Positions 36,885-48,939 of a stretch of DNA of 64,000 nt are shown one piece after another (positions within the stretch are counted from its first letter, which is position 1; each line of letters opens with the position of its first letter). The translations under genes were made by a program, and so were the position numbers. Source of the DNA: Amaurobius ferox (lineage: Eukaryota > Arthropoda > Arachnida > Araneae > Amaurobiidae); assembly GCA_951213105.1 (NCBI GenBank), contig OX578145.1, forward strand, positions 116,515,239-116,579,238, read 5' to 3'. The notes below the pieces were generated by a model that saw nothing but the letters and a program-made list of their open reading frames with translations, did not search any database and had not been told where the DNA came from.

Positions 36885-38234
36885 AAAAAACATAAATAAT
36901 GAAAATAAATGGGTGAAGTTAAAGAAATTGCAATTCTAAATTGTAAAAAAACTTTTCTGTAAAAATTCTAATGATTTTTTTAGAGGGAGGGGATTGCTTT
37001 TACGTGCTTGAACCTGAGGATCAGTGATATTACGACAATGTTCGAAAAATCATCTTTTTAAACCACTAGATCATGACAGCAACAATTTTAAATCATGTGA
37101 AGAACATCATTTAGAATTGTGTTCTATATATGCTTGAAGTTTTTGAACATTGCAATTAGTAAATAAGTGCAGAAAAACACAATTTTATTATTCATTTTTA
37201 ATACATATATTTATTACCTGTCATTCCTGTCATGCATATAATCATTGTTAATATGTATAAAAATTTAAAAATAAGATGTCATTTATTAACGTATAAAATT
37301 ATGTTTTGCATAGTGTTTATTTTGTTTTCTGAAATTAGTTTTGATTTCTGTGCAGAACAAAAATAAACCAAAACATCATTTATGTCATATGAATGAAATG
37401 ATTTATGTCACCGGAATAATTCATGGCTGGAATCAGCTTTGAAATGATGGTAGGATTTTTCTGTAGTTTTAATGAACAGCATAATCACAAATCAAAATTT
37501 CTGTGATATTTAAGAAAAATTGTTAATAAAGAATGAAATATTGTAATTAAAATAACCTCTTAATAAACATTTACATTTCAAATTGGAATTTCTGCAAAAT
37601 TTAAGTAAATCTGTTAATACGGAATAAAATATTTCAATTAAAACATTTTTTTAGTAAGGAATTTACGTTGTGAATCGGAATTTCTGTGAAAGTTAAGAAA
37701 AATTGTAAATAAAGAATGAAATATTTAAATTAAAATGTCTTTTTAATAAAACATTTACATTGCACAGTGTGCATTTCATTTTTCAAGGACTGGGTTATTG
37801 TTACTGTGCATATAACTTATGAGGATTGTATGTACCTACGTAGCAGTTGGGTACATGGTTAACAACTGTAGGCATATGCATGTAACACAGGTAGATAGGT
37901 ACAAGGTCGAAAGCTAGGTTTTTAAAAAAATAATCGTGCTGGTTGTTGAAGGTGATTAGTAAATAATAGCAGGAAATAAGTTCTCTCATATTTCTTTCGG
38001 GCAAAGATCCAAAGCTACTGCAAACAGTTCATCTAAATACAATTTATTATTTCTGTTCCTATCTTTTTGTTTTTTCACTTTGACGAATTCAACATAAACG
38101 CCTAATACTGCAAATGGTACAAAAGAACCTTACCCTGGAAAGCTACATTTCTTAAATATTGGTTTTACAGCAAAAATGTTTACAGAGTTCTAATTTTCAG
38201 AACTTTTTACCCCAAATGCATGCATACCAAATCT

Positions 38235-39345
38235 TAAATAATAAAAGGCAATGTCTGTGTGTCATTATAGGTTCAGTGACCGCGCATCGGAAAGCTACGA
38301 AATTTGGCAATCGGCGACCTGGGGGGGGGGGGGGGGGGGACCACGTGAAAACAATTTTTTTGCTGTTGTTATTTAATGTTTAATGTGATCTCGACCATTT
38401 TTTCCCCTTTTTTTCTCCACCATCCAGACGTTGTGGAAAAAAAAAAAATCACACGACTGGAAAGAGCAGACAATTGCGAGTAAAAATATATCAATTTCAA
38501 ATCTAATTAAATAGGACAAATTTTATTATTTTTTTAAAGATTTTAAAACAAAAATTACTTTCGGCTAAAAAAACCTGAACTTTTGTTTTTAAATCCTCTC
38601 ATCCGAAAAAATATCGAGAATTTCAACTAATTATTTATATTTTTAGAAAGCACAAACATCAGGCATTCTTATAAGCCCAATCTGGTTAAGAAATAATTAT
38701 AAATAGTAGCCCGATCCTAAGTAAGAGAAGTAATGATTTTAAATTTCTCGACGAATTCTAAACGAAGTTCCGATTTTTCTCCCAGATGCGCTCACAGACA
38801 GGGATGTCACGCTGTTTCCATGGAGATTGTGCATCGGGTTAGCAAATTATGTGATATTTTAAATGATGGAATTAAGAGATTAGCATATGGTCATTATAAA
38901 ATTTAAATGATTGAATTATGGTGGATTGAATTGTGGTGATATATTGTATATATCGGGTGAAATTATTATATTTATATTTTAAATGATGGAACGATATGGA
39001 TTTTTTAAATTGATATTTTAATTTATGAATATTTTAAATGGATATTTTAATTTTATGGATATTTTAAGTGATGGAACAATGCAATGAGGATGATGGAATT
39101 AAGAGCTTAGCATATGGTCATTATAAAATTTAAATGATTGAATTATGGTTTGTACAGTTTTTGGCCTTGGAACAATTAAAAACCGAATTTGTGTTTGCTT
39201 TTTATAAGGTTTTTGACTCATTATGCTGGATTGAATTGTGGCAATGTATTGTTTACATCGGGTGGTGGTTGGGACCACAATGAAAAAACTTAAACTCTGA
39301 AGAAATAAAAAAATAAATAAAAAGAAAGTTATGGAGATTGTCGCA
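38235..39345 (+). repeat. Diverged copy of the 45-47 kb composite repeat
   Basis: It begins ataataaaaggcaatgtctg, then has gcatcggaaagctacgaaat and caatcggcgacctggggggg, with a G run near 38320. It continues through atattttaagtgatggaaca and the atgaggatgatggaattaag block, in the same order and orientation as 45480-46270. The substitutions and indels show that it is an older copy. It is followed directly by SINE units, as in the younger copies. Confidence 0.8.
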
Positions 39346-39349
39346 GTGA

Positions 39350-39960
39350 TATTACGTTATATTTTAAACTCGGAAATTACACTCGGTAGGCCCAGATTCG
39401 ATTCCCGCCACTGCCAAAACTGCCGCAGTGTTCACGCGGAGTACGATCACGTTAAACACGTGGGTCCGTAAGTCCTTCCGAGAGGTTGGTGGTAGGGGAA
39501 GGAGGGTACGGTCCCTGTGGATACCTCCCCCACTGGGTTCCGGTCTAAATTGGGTGAATAAGAAGAAAGTTATGGAGATTGTCGCTGAGGACACGGTAGC
39601 CCAGTGGTTAACGTTTGGGAATTGTACTCGGTAGGCCCGGGCTCAATTCCCGCCACTGCCTAAACTGTCACCGTGCTCACGTGGAGTACGATCATGTTAA
39701 ACATCTGGGTCTTTATGTCCTTCCGAGAGGTTGGTGGTATGGTCCCTATGAGATGGGAAGGAGGGTATGGTCCCTGTGGATGCCTCCCCCACTGGGTTCC
39801 GGTCTAAATTGGGTGGCACTTCCTAGCCACCCAAATAGTTACCTTACACCGACAGGTCGCGCCAGCCAGTTTGCCACGGTCAGAATTTTCAACGGTAGTG
39901 AACAGGCTGGTCGCCGAAGGTGGCTAGTGTGGAAGGCCCAGATCACACAGCCAACCCAAA
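39350..39960 (+). repeat. Two tandem tRNA-derived SINE units
   Basis: B-box-like words gattcgattcccgccactg and gctcaattcccgccactgcc occur near 39396 and 39650, each followed by the body gtccttccgagaggttggtg. An A-box-like ggtagcccagtggttaacg lies before the second. The second unit has the full tail through ggtcgcgccagccagtttgc and ends near a gccgaaggtggctagtgtgg word. An open frame of 218 codons crosses this unit but is SINE sequence, not a gene. Confidence 0.85.
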
Positions 39961-40700
39961 GGTTTACGGCAGTAAAACGTGTGGCCGATAGGTGGCTAGT
40001 GTGGAATAATTTAATGCAACAAAATTTCAAGTTAAAAAAACTAAAATCAGTTTTGAAAGTTTTAATCAGGTGGAAGAGGGAATGTATTTGCATAACAATC
40101 TTTCCCTTTCTGCTATTACTATTTTTCTCCCATTCCCCTACAATCATGGGCCCTTCCTTCATATTTGATTTTTACCTTTTTGTGAATTTTTCATGTCTTC
40201 TTCCACAAAAATATTGGATGTCCGCCCCTCTCTCACTTGTGGTGCTTGTATACGATGCTTTTCTAGATTGATATAGTGGCAAATTTTAATTTTCCTATGT
40301 TATAGTGTTTAGGCTGTAATGTTATGTGTTAAAGAAAATTTACTATTTCTTGTAAAATATTTAGGTTAATTTGCAATGTAACAAATAATAGCTATTTTTC
40401 AATGATTCAATACGTGTTGCATTGTTATAATAATACTGATTATTTGGCCCTTTCATATAAAGTCATTTCAGCGACACTATTCCATTCAGGTGACATGAAT
40501 ATTTTCATTCATAATATTCACATTTTCATTATGTTTACTTGATTATTATTTACTCGAATCGGCATGCAAAAAAAATGTAGTTTTTTTATATTTTGCACAT
40601 TTTTGACACAGATAAAGATGTGTAACCGAAATGAAGTTTTTATCAAGTTTACATTCAAAATATGAAAATTCTTTAAATCATGCTAAACAGCTCTGTCATT

Positions 40701-41300
40701 TATTAACAAGAAAGAACAATCATGCATAAAGCATTGATTATGAAATACTTTCCAACTTCAATGTAATTGTATTTAAACATCTCTGAAATGCGATACATTC
40801 CTCGGTAATATTTTTAAAATTATCACAATACTACATTAATTTATTATATTTAAAAACTTAAAACTTCATCGAAAAATGAACTTAATTCAAATGACAGCAT
40901 TGAAATATAAATTGCCTGGTTTAAGCATCTCTAAAATGCTATATATTCCTCGGTATATATGTTTAAAATTAACATAATAGTGCAATAATTTATTATATTT
41001 GAAAACTTCATCGAATATAAATGAACTTTATTCAAATGACGTCGTCGAAATATAAATCGCCTGGCTCTGTATATAAAAGCAGCATTTCATTCATAAACTT
41101 TTTTCCATTCCTTTCATTCATCACAATACTACAATAATTTATTTTATTTAAAAACTTAAAACCATGCAGATACAAGTAATTTAACTGTATGCTTAAAACT
41201 CTATGCTAAAATCGAAAAAATCGTCTGGTTCTCTGTGTAAAATCAATGAATGTTTCATTCATATCAGCTATATTGCAGACACCATAAACTAAATAATTTT
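40701..41300 (+). repeat. Repeat flanking the nested pogo block, left copy
   Basis: Contains caatcatgcataaagcattg, then a block around ctctgaaatgcgatacattc that recurs internally near 40925, and ctaaataattttgcttaaaa near 41290. The same order recurs at 48940-49215, in the same orientation, on the far side of the nested transposon block. Confidence 0.7.
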
Positions 41301-41857
41301 GCTTAAAAGAAATGCAGCAATTCTTATACAATTAAGGTAAGTGTACCAGTAGTGGGCCATTTAGGGGCATTCAATCAATTATCATTGAAACTTTAGGGAA
41401 TTATAGCATGAATATATTTTTTATCATTGGTTAAACTCTTATCTATAATTATTATCATATCAAATTGCAAACAAAATATTAATTTTTTTTTTAAATAAAA
41501 AACTTGAACTTCCTTTATGTTCCAGTAGTGGGCCTATTAAATTTCTGATGTAGGGGAAGGTGGTGTACCTTGGGCAGGTTTGTACCTTAAGCCACCTTGA
41601 CTTGTGGCACCCCCTACCAAACCAAACTTGATTAAAATAGTTTCAGTTTTTGCTGTTGGCATCAGATGGTAGTACACCTACTCCACATTGACTATAAAGG
41701 CTTCAGTGAATAGACTATCTAACTTAAAAATATATAGACCTATAAAGTAAGTTTTTTTAATCTTTCTTTTAATCTACTCTGTTGCAGTAATGAATTTGAA
41801 TGTATCACAAGTGTGCATAATAGGCATTCCTTCATTAAGGTATTACCAAATTTATAG

Positions 41858-43146
41858 TTGTCTATCTTGAATCAGTTAGGCCTAAAATATGATTTTGTTC
41901 TGATGTACCATATGTTATACCTTGAACCGGACCAAAGTACAACACATGACTTTATGATTAAAGGTTCTCCACTTGGTACAGTTGGGGTTGCAGCTCCATC
42001 GGGATGGTCCAATAAAGTGTTATTTTTAAAATTCTTTAAACATTTTATTAAACATGTCAAACCCTCACCCAAAAAACCAGTCATTTTATTTCTTGACAAT
42101 TATGAAAGCCACATTTCTATTCCCATAATACAATGTGCTAAAGAACCTGGTGTAATAATGATAACATTTCATCCTCACACAAGTCATAAAATGTAACCGT
42201 TACACAGAACAGTATTTGGGTCCCTTCAAATCATTTTATAACTCTGCTGTCAATGACTGGATGACACCTGAAAATATTGGAAAGCCCATAACAATTTATG
42301 AGGTAGCAGCGATGATTGGAAAAGCTTTTCCACAAATCTTTACACCCACAAACATAGTGCGCACAGTTTCAAGTAAGTGGGCTTGTGCCATTAAAGAAAA
42401 ACATTTTTCAAGATTATAACTTTTGCTATCATTTGTAACTGATAGACTAAGAAGTGATAGTGAAGCTGGCCCAAGTGGTGTTGGTTGATAATAATGGCAC
42501 TCAATAAGCAGTGAGATTGAAACAGCTGTTATTATTTCACCTAAAGTCATCAGGCCATTTCTGAAGGCATCAGCCAGGAAAATGAAATGAACTGGGAGAA
42601 AACCAGGCAAGTCCCGAATTCTAACTGCGATGCCAGAGAAGCAAGCCATTGAGACTGAAAAATCGAAAAGGAATAGGAAGCCATCTTGTTGCACAGACAT
42701 AAAATCTAAAAATGCAAAACTCTCAAAACCTAAGTTTCATTTCTGCTTTATGAACCTGATGGTGACTCAGCAGACTCCGATAGTGTTATTTCTCATGACG
42801 TGTCTTCACTGTCAGAACATACCCGTATAGAGTCCGAGAAAGACAAGTGAAATGAATGTGCAGAAATTGAAAAGGGAAATTTTGTTCTCGTAAAACTTTG
42901 TAGTAAGAAAAGCATTAAACATTACGTCGCAAAGTTGATGACTTGAAAGAAGATGATTTGCTCATCAAGTACTTACAGCGAGTACTTGATACTAATAAGT
43001 ATCATTATTTTGATCCTAAAATTTATTCAATTTTTAAAGATGTTATCATGAAGCTGCCACCACCTACTATGTTGGGAGGCACTGTTCGCCAGTTATCGAA
43101 TCTAGTGTTTGCTATAGATTTATGCAATTTAGGCTTTAATATGTAA
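41858..43146 (+). pseudogene. pogo-type DDE transposase relic
   Basis: Frames in order show GTVGVAAPSGWSNKVLFLKF, then PVILFLDNYESHISIPIIQC with the second catalytic aspartate, then MITFHPHTSHKM at 41858-42196. After a frameshift come YLGPFKSFYNSAVNDWM and GKPITIYEVAAMIGKAFPQI at 42210-42340. A basic tail follows, and then a C-terminal piece at 42943-43146 ending KLPPPTMLGGTVRQL. This is the order of DDE_1 (pogo/Tigger/CENP-B-like) transposases. The N-terminal DNA-binding half is absent. Several stops and at least two frameshifts make it nonfunctional. Confidence 0.85.
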
Positions 43147-43189
43147 TAAGAAATAATTTGTTATGAAGCATTTAAGTCCTCTTCCTTTA

Positions 43190-44690
43190 TTATATACTAG
43201 CCGCCTTTGGCGACCAGCCTGTTCGCTACCCTTGAAAATTCTGACCGTGGCAAACTCGTTGGCACGACCTACCAGAAAGGTGTAAGGTAACTGCTTGGAA
43301 GGCCAGGAAGTGCCACACAATTTAGACCGGAACCCAATGGGGGAGGCATCCAAAGAGACCGTACCCTCCTTCCCCTACCACAAACCTCTCGGAAGGACTT
43401 GCAGTCCCACACGTTTAACGTGATCGTACTCCGCGTGAACATGGCTGCAGTTTTGGCAATGGCGGGAATCGAACCCGGGCCTACCGAGTGAAATTCCCGC
43501 GCGCTAACCACTGGGCTACCGTGCCATCCGCGACAATCTCCATAACTTTATTTTTATTCGGCAATTTTGGGAATCGAACCCGGGCCTACCAAGTGCAAAT
43601 CCCGCGCACTAACCACTGGGGTACTTCACCCTCCGCGATATTCTTCATAACTTTCTTTTTATTCACCCAATTTAGACCGGAACCAAGTGGGAGAAGCATC
43701 CACAGGGACCGTACCCTTCTTCCCCTACCACCAACCTCTCGGAAGGACTTACAGACCCACATGTTTAACGTGATCGTACTCCGCGTAAACACGGCGGCAA
43801 TTTTGGGAATCGAACCCGGGCCTACCGAGTGCAATTTCCGCGCGCTAACCATTGGGCTACTTTGCCCTACGCGACAATCTCCATAACTTTCTTTTTATTC
43901 ATCCAATTTAGACCGTACCCTCCTTCCCCTACCACCAACTTCTCGGAAGGACTCACGGACCCACATGTTTAACGTGCTCGTACTCCGCGTAAACACGGCG
44001 GCAATTTTGGGAATCGAACCCGGGCCTGGTAACTGGTTGGACGGCCAGGATGTGCCACCCAATTTAGACCGGAACCCAGTGGGGGAGGCATCCACAGGGA
44101 ACGTACCCTCCTTCCCCTACCACCAACCTCTCGGAAAAACATACGGACCCATATGTTTAACGTGATCGTACTCCATGTCAGTGGCGGAAATCGAACCCGG
44201 GCCTACCGCGTGCAATTCCCGCGCGCTAACCACTGGGCTACTTCGCCCTCCGCGACAATCTCCATAACTTTCTTTTTATTCACCCAATTTAGACCGTACC
44301 CTCCTTCCCCTACCACCAACCTCTCGGAAGGACTCACGAACCCACATGTTTAACGTGATCGTACTCTGCGTGAACGTGGCGTAAGTTTTGGCAGTGGCGG
44401 GAATCGAACCAGGGCCTACTGAGTGCAATTCCCGCGCGCTAACCACTGGGCTGCCGCGCCCTCCGCGACAATCTCCATAACTTTCTACATATTCACCCAA
44501 TTTAGACGGGAACCCAGTGGGGGAGGCATCCACAGGGGCCGTATCCTCCTTCCCCTACCACCAACCTCTCGGAAGGACTTACGGACCCACATATTTAACG
44601 TGATCGTATTCCACGTAAACACGGCGGCAGTTTTGGCAGTGGCGGGAATCGAACCCGGGCCTACCGCTAACTTCCCGCGCGCTAATTTGC
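43190..44690 (-). repeat. Tandem multi-head tRNA-derived SINE array
   Basis: Seven B-box words (reverse complement of ggaatcgaacccgggcc) lie near 43467, 43571, 43807, 44011, 44187, 44399 and 44647, about 100-250 bp apart. Most are paired with an A-box-like word (RC of ctaaccactgggctac). Bodies with gtccttccgagaggttggtg (RC) separate them. The unit boundaries share ctccataactttctttttat, so heads and bodies were joined in tandem rather than inserted one by one with separate tails. Many short open frames here are artefacts. None is a complete tRNA gene. Confidence 0.9.
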
Positions 44691-45451
44691 AATTTAAAAT
44701 GACCATATGCTTAATTCCATCATCCTCATTCCATTGTTTCATTGTTCCATCATTTAAAATATCCATAAAATTAAAATATCCAAAAGTTAAAATATACATT
44801 TAAAAAATCCAGATCGTCCCATCATTTAAAATATAAATATAATAATTTATATAGAGCAAAGGCGCTCTATTCAGAACCGTGACGTCACCTCCACCTTGAC
44901 GTCCCCACCCACCACCTTCCCTGCTTCAGCGGGGGAGAAACGAAGCGGTTCGCCGAGCGGAACGCCGAGAAATATAAAATCATGACGTCTTTAAAATTGC
45001 CATCCTGAAGGCAATTTTCATTATTTCTGGACCAGATTGGACTTGTAAGAATGCCAGATGTTTGACCTTTCTGAAAATGTAAATTATTAGTCGAAATTAT
45101 GAGTACTTTTCACGATGCGAGAATTTAAAAACCAAAAATCGTTTTCTTGAGCAAAAAGTGACTTTTGTTTTAAAATCTTTAAAAAATATTAGAAATCGAA
45201 ATTCAGATTTGAAATTGATATATTTTTACTCGAAATTCTCTGCTCTTTCCGATGGTGTAATTTGTTTTTTTCTACGATGTCTGGATCGTGGAGAAAAAAG
45301 GGCAAAAAACGGTCGAAATCGCATAAAACATTAAATAAATAAAAAAATAATTAAAATTTTAAAAATCGGTTTTCACGTGTCCCCTTCCCTCCCCCCCGGG
45401 TCTCCGATTGCCAAATTTCGTAGCTCTCCGACGCGCGGTCGCGAAACGTAT
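44029..45451 (+). repeat. Left arm of 1.4-kb inverted repeat
   Basis: This arm is the reverse complement of 45497-46930 apart from scattered substitutions and small indels. The innermost 90 bases are identical, ending gcgcggtcgcgaaacgta. The arm contains part of the SINE array and then an AT-rich segment with ccatcatttaaaatatcc. After that comes the segment with tgacgtcacctccaccttga and the ttcacgtgtccccttccctc end. The 45-bp spacer is 45452-45496. Confidence 0.92.
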
Positions 45452-45496
45452 AGTGTATAAGACAGACACACAGACATTGCCTTTTATTATATAGAT

Positions 45497-46930
45497 ACGT
45501 TTCGCGACCGCGCGTCGGAGAGCTACGAAATTTGGCAATCGGAGACCCGGGGGGGAGGGAAGGGGACACGTGAAAACCGATTTTCAAAATTCTAATTATT
45601 TTTTTATTTATTTAATGTTTTATGCGATTTCGACCTTTTTTTGCCCTTTTTTCTCCACGATCCAGACGTCGTAGAAAAAAACAACTCACACCATCGGAAA
45701 GAGCAGACAATTGCGAGTAAAAATATATCAATTTCAAATCTCCATTTCGATTTCTAATATTTTTTAAAGATTTTAAAACAAAAGTCACTTTTGGCTCAAA
45801 AAAACGATTTTTGGTTTTTAAATTCTCGCATAGTAAAAAGTACTCATAATTTCGACTAATAATTTACATTTTTAGAAAGCTGAAATATCTGGCATTCTTA
45901 CAAGTCTAATCTGGTCCAGAAATAATGAAAATTGCCTTCAGGATCGCAATTTTAAAGACGTCATAATTTTAAATTTCTCGGCGTTCCGCTCGGCGTGCCG
46001 CTTCGTTTCTCCCCCGCTGAAGCAGGGAAGGTGGTGGGTGGGGACGTCAAGGTGGAGGTGACGTCACGGTTCTGAATAGAGCTCCTTTGCTCTATATAAA
46101 TTATTATATTTATATTTTAAATGATGGGACGATCTGGATTTTTTAAATGTATATTTTAACTTTTGGATATTTTAAATGGATATTTTAATTTTATGGATAT
46201 TTTAAATGATGGAACAATGAAACAATGGAATGAGGATGATGGAATTAAGCATATGGTCATTTTAAATTGCAAATTAGCGCGCGGGAAGTTAGCGGTAGGC
46301 CCGGGTTCGATTCCCGCCACTGCCAAAACTGCCGCCGTGTTTACGTGGAATACGATCACGTTAAATATGTGGGTCCGTAAGTCCTTCCGAGAGGTTGGTG
46401 GTAGGGGAAGGAGGATACGGCCCCTGTGGATGCCTCCCCCACTGGGTTCCCGTCTAAATTGGGTGAATATATAGAAAGTTATGGAGATTGTCGCGGAGGG
46501 CGCGGCAGCCCAGTGGTTAGCGCGCGGGAATTGCACTCAGTAGGCCCGGGTTCGATTCCCGCCACTGCCAAAACTTACGCCATGTTCACGCAGCGTACGA
46601 TCACGTTAAACATGTGGGTTCGTGAGTCCTTCCGAGAGGTTGGTGGTAGGGGAAGGAGGGTACGGTCTAAATTGGGTGAATAAAAAGAAAGTTATGGAGA
46701 TTGTCGCGGAGGGCGAAGTAGCCCAGTGGTTAGCGCGCGGGAATTGAACGCGGTAGGTCCGGGTTCGATTTCCGCCACTGACACGGAGTACGATCATGTT
46801 AAACATATGGGTCCGTATGTTTTTCCGAGAGGTTGGTGGTAGGGGAAGGAGGGTAAGTTCCCTGTGGATGCCTCCCCCACTGGGTTCTGGTCTAAATTGG
46901 GTGGCACATTCTGGTCGTCCAACCAGTTAC
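45497..46930 (-). repeat. Right arm of 1.4-kb inverted repeat
   Basis: Mirror of the left arm, starting tacgtttcgcgaccgcgcgt and ending aaccagttac. It matches by eye at roughly 95-97 percent. Its first 500 bases are even closer to the third copy at 46990-47545 than to the left arm, for example sharing atgccagatatttcagcttt where the left arm has gatgtttgacctttctg. Confidence 0.92.
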
Positions 46931-46985
46931 CTTACACCTTTCTGGTAGGTCGCGCCAACGAGTTTGCCACGGTTGGAATTTGCCA
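46270..46985 (+). repeat. SINE array within the right arm
   Basis: Three heads with gggttcgattcccgcc or a variant lie near 46301, 46548 and 46761, mirroring the left array. The last has the full tail (ggcacattctggtcgtccaa and ggtaggtcgcgccaacgag). Confidence 0.88.
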
Positions 46986-46989
46986 CGAT

Positions 46990-47545
46990 CAGCATGAACG
47001 CCGAGAAATTTAAAATCATGACGTCTTTAAAATTGCGATCCTGAAGGCAATTTTCATTATTTCTGGACCAGATTAGACTTGTAAGAATGCCAGATATTTC
47101 AGCTTTCTAAAAATGTAAATTATTAGTCGAAATTATGAGTACTTTTTACTATGCGAGAATTTAAAAACCAAAAATCGTTTTTTTGAGCCAAAAGTGACTT
47201 TTGTTTTAAAATCTTTAAAAAATATTAGAAATAGAAATGGAGATTTGAAATTGATATATTTTTACTCGCAATTGTCTGCTCTTTCCGATGGTGTGAGTTG
47301 TTTTTTTCTACGACGTCTGGATCGTGGAGAAAAAAGGGCAAAAAAAGGTCGAAATCGCATAAAACATTAAATAAATAAAAAAATAATTAGAATTTTGAAA
47401 ATCGGTTTTCACGTGTCCCCTTCCCTCCCCCCCTGGTCTCCGATTGCCAAATTTCGTAGCTCTCCGACGCGCGGTCGCGAAACGTATAGTGTATAAGACA
47501 GACACACAGACACACACACAGACATTGCCTTTTATTATTTAAGAC
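46990..47545 (+). repeat. Third copy of the inverted-repeat core
   Basis: It starts gaacgccgagaaatttaaaa and ends cgcggtcgcgaaacgtatag followed by gacagacacacagacac and aataaaaggcaatgt (RC). Oriented like the left arm core at 44968-45490, it makes a second inverted pair with 45490-45990 around the SINE array. It abuts pogo-type sequence at about 47590. Confidence 0.88.
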
Positions 47546-48049
47546 AATAAAAATTATTTTTACTGCAATAACTTTTCTTTCTGTCTGCAGCAAAAAATAT
47601 CAGTCATGGCTCAAGGTACACTTGGCTCAAGGTACAATGCTGTGTTGTACCTTGGGCCACTTTACATAGCTTCAGAAAATCATCCCTCTTACTCTTAAAA
47701 TTGCTGATTCTGTTTTGGAAAAAGTCTGGGATGGTGAAACAATAGTAGTAGAAAGTGTTGCCTTCATAAAAAAGCAAATATGGCAAAAAGCTAGAATTTG
47801 AGGAATTGAATTCTAAAATTGGTATCAAGGTACACCACCTTCCCCTACCTATAGTGGACCCACCAAAAGTGGGCCACTCAAATAATGTATAAGATTTGTT
47901 GAAAGTTATATTTCGCTATATATTATCATTAACATAATTTCTAAAATAGATGTATAAAAAAGGTACCTAATTAAAAGTGAATGTAGTTTAAATCTTACTT
48001 TACAATTTTTTTTTATTGCCAATTTTTTACAAAAAGTGAAGAATTGGAA

Positions 48050-48480
48050 GACTCAGATGAAAGTTTTTAGGTTCACTTTTTCTTCTGATCTGCAACCGTT
48101 CTTTTCTTTTCTTTCATTGTAATTTTTCTCTTTCTCTTTCAGTTTTTTTTTCTCTCTTTTTCTGCAGCTGTAGCAATTTTAATATCTTCTTTCTTCTTAT
48201 AATATTGAAACATTTGAGGAGAAGTCATAACTGTGGGAAGCTTTTCTCATCTTTTCTTTATCTTGTCACCCTCCCCCTCTGGCCAGAAAAGAATTCTCTT
48301 GAAAGGAGATGCTATATTTTTGGATGGACCTGCAATAGGATGGACAGTATTTAATGACATTGGATGCATTGCATCCCCAATAAGCTCAATTGAGCCTTCT
48401 TTGGGCGCATATAGTATCATCAACTGGGGTAATTCTGACCCTAACATTGCCCCCTGGTGTCAATTTTGCTAAAGTTGATT
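48050..48480 (-). pseudogene. pogo-type transposase C-terminal remnant
   Basis: The minus strand reads GPSKNIASPFKRILFWPEGE near 48330-48270, a pattern typical of the tail of pogo/Tigger-type transposases (SPFK..LFWP). A lysine- and glutamate-rich stretch with TSPQMFQYYKKK follows toward 48120. Nothing of the catalytic domain is present here. A plus-strand frame over the same bases is a shadow. It may be the tail of the outer nested element or a separate insertion. Confidence 0.6.
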
Positions 48481-48939
48481 TTTGACTATCACCGATGGTT
48501 TTAAATAAAAAAACTCTAATGTATATCATAGCCTAATATTTTTACTTTGTGGTGCATATAGTATGAAATTAAAAATGAATTCAATCACTTTATAAAATTT
48601 TTAATTTTTATAACTTAGACAAGAAAATTTTGAAAAAAAAAAAAAAAAAAAAGAGTGAAAAAACTTTCCATGAGCAAAAGAAGAGGTAAGGCCTAGGTAC
48701 ATGGGAGTCAAATATGGTCTAATTTACTTATTTTAATGAATATGTAACATTATTTCATTTTTCTGGAAAAAATATTTCAAACAAAAAAATTAATTTTTTG
48801 AAAAGGTTGTAACATTGACCCCTTATTTTTTTTCCACCTGGGTAACATTGACTCCTAAAAAAAAATTTGCATTCAGATATGTTTTGTAGGTTTTACGTAG
48901 GACTATTCTCTACAGTAGAAACAAATAAGTAAAATAACA

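Larger units (their letters stand above)
41343..47880. mobile_element. Nested pogo-type elements
   Basis: An outer element has ends with agtagtgggcc words (41350, 41523) mirrored by ggacccaccaaaagtgggcc near 47856-47876. Inside it, a second element has 22-bp inverted ends, beginning taggggaaggtggtgtacct (41551-41572), with a mirror at 47826-47847. TA dinucleotides occur at both inner junctions. The inner element has subterminal ggtacaa and ttgggccac words and a pogo-type transposase relic near its left end. Its middle, 43190-47545, is filled by SINE arrays and the large inverted repeat, which must be later insertions. Confidence 0.7.

Noticed and set aside
39615..40271. A 218-codon open frame on the plus strand, the second longest in the window
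   Set aside because: Most of it is SINE sequence (head and body words shared with the arrays), and the remainder is AT-rich with no conserved match.
43190..46985. Clustered tRNA genes
   Set aside because: A- and B-box words are present, but the bodies do not form acceptor stems and carry long shared SINE tails. They are tRNA-derived SINE heads.
48233..48472. Plus-strand 79-codon frame
   Set aside because: Shadow of the minus-strand SPFK-LFWP transposase tail.
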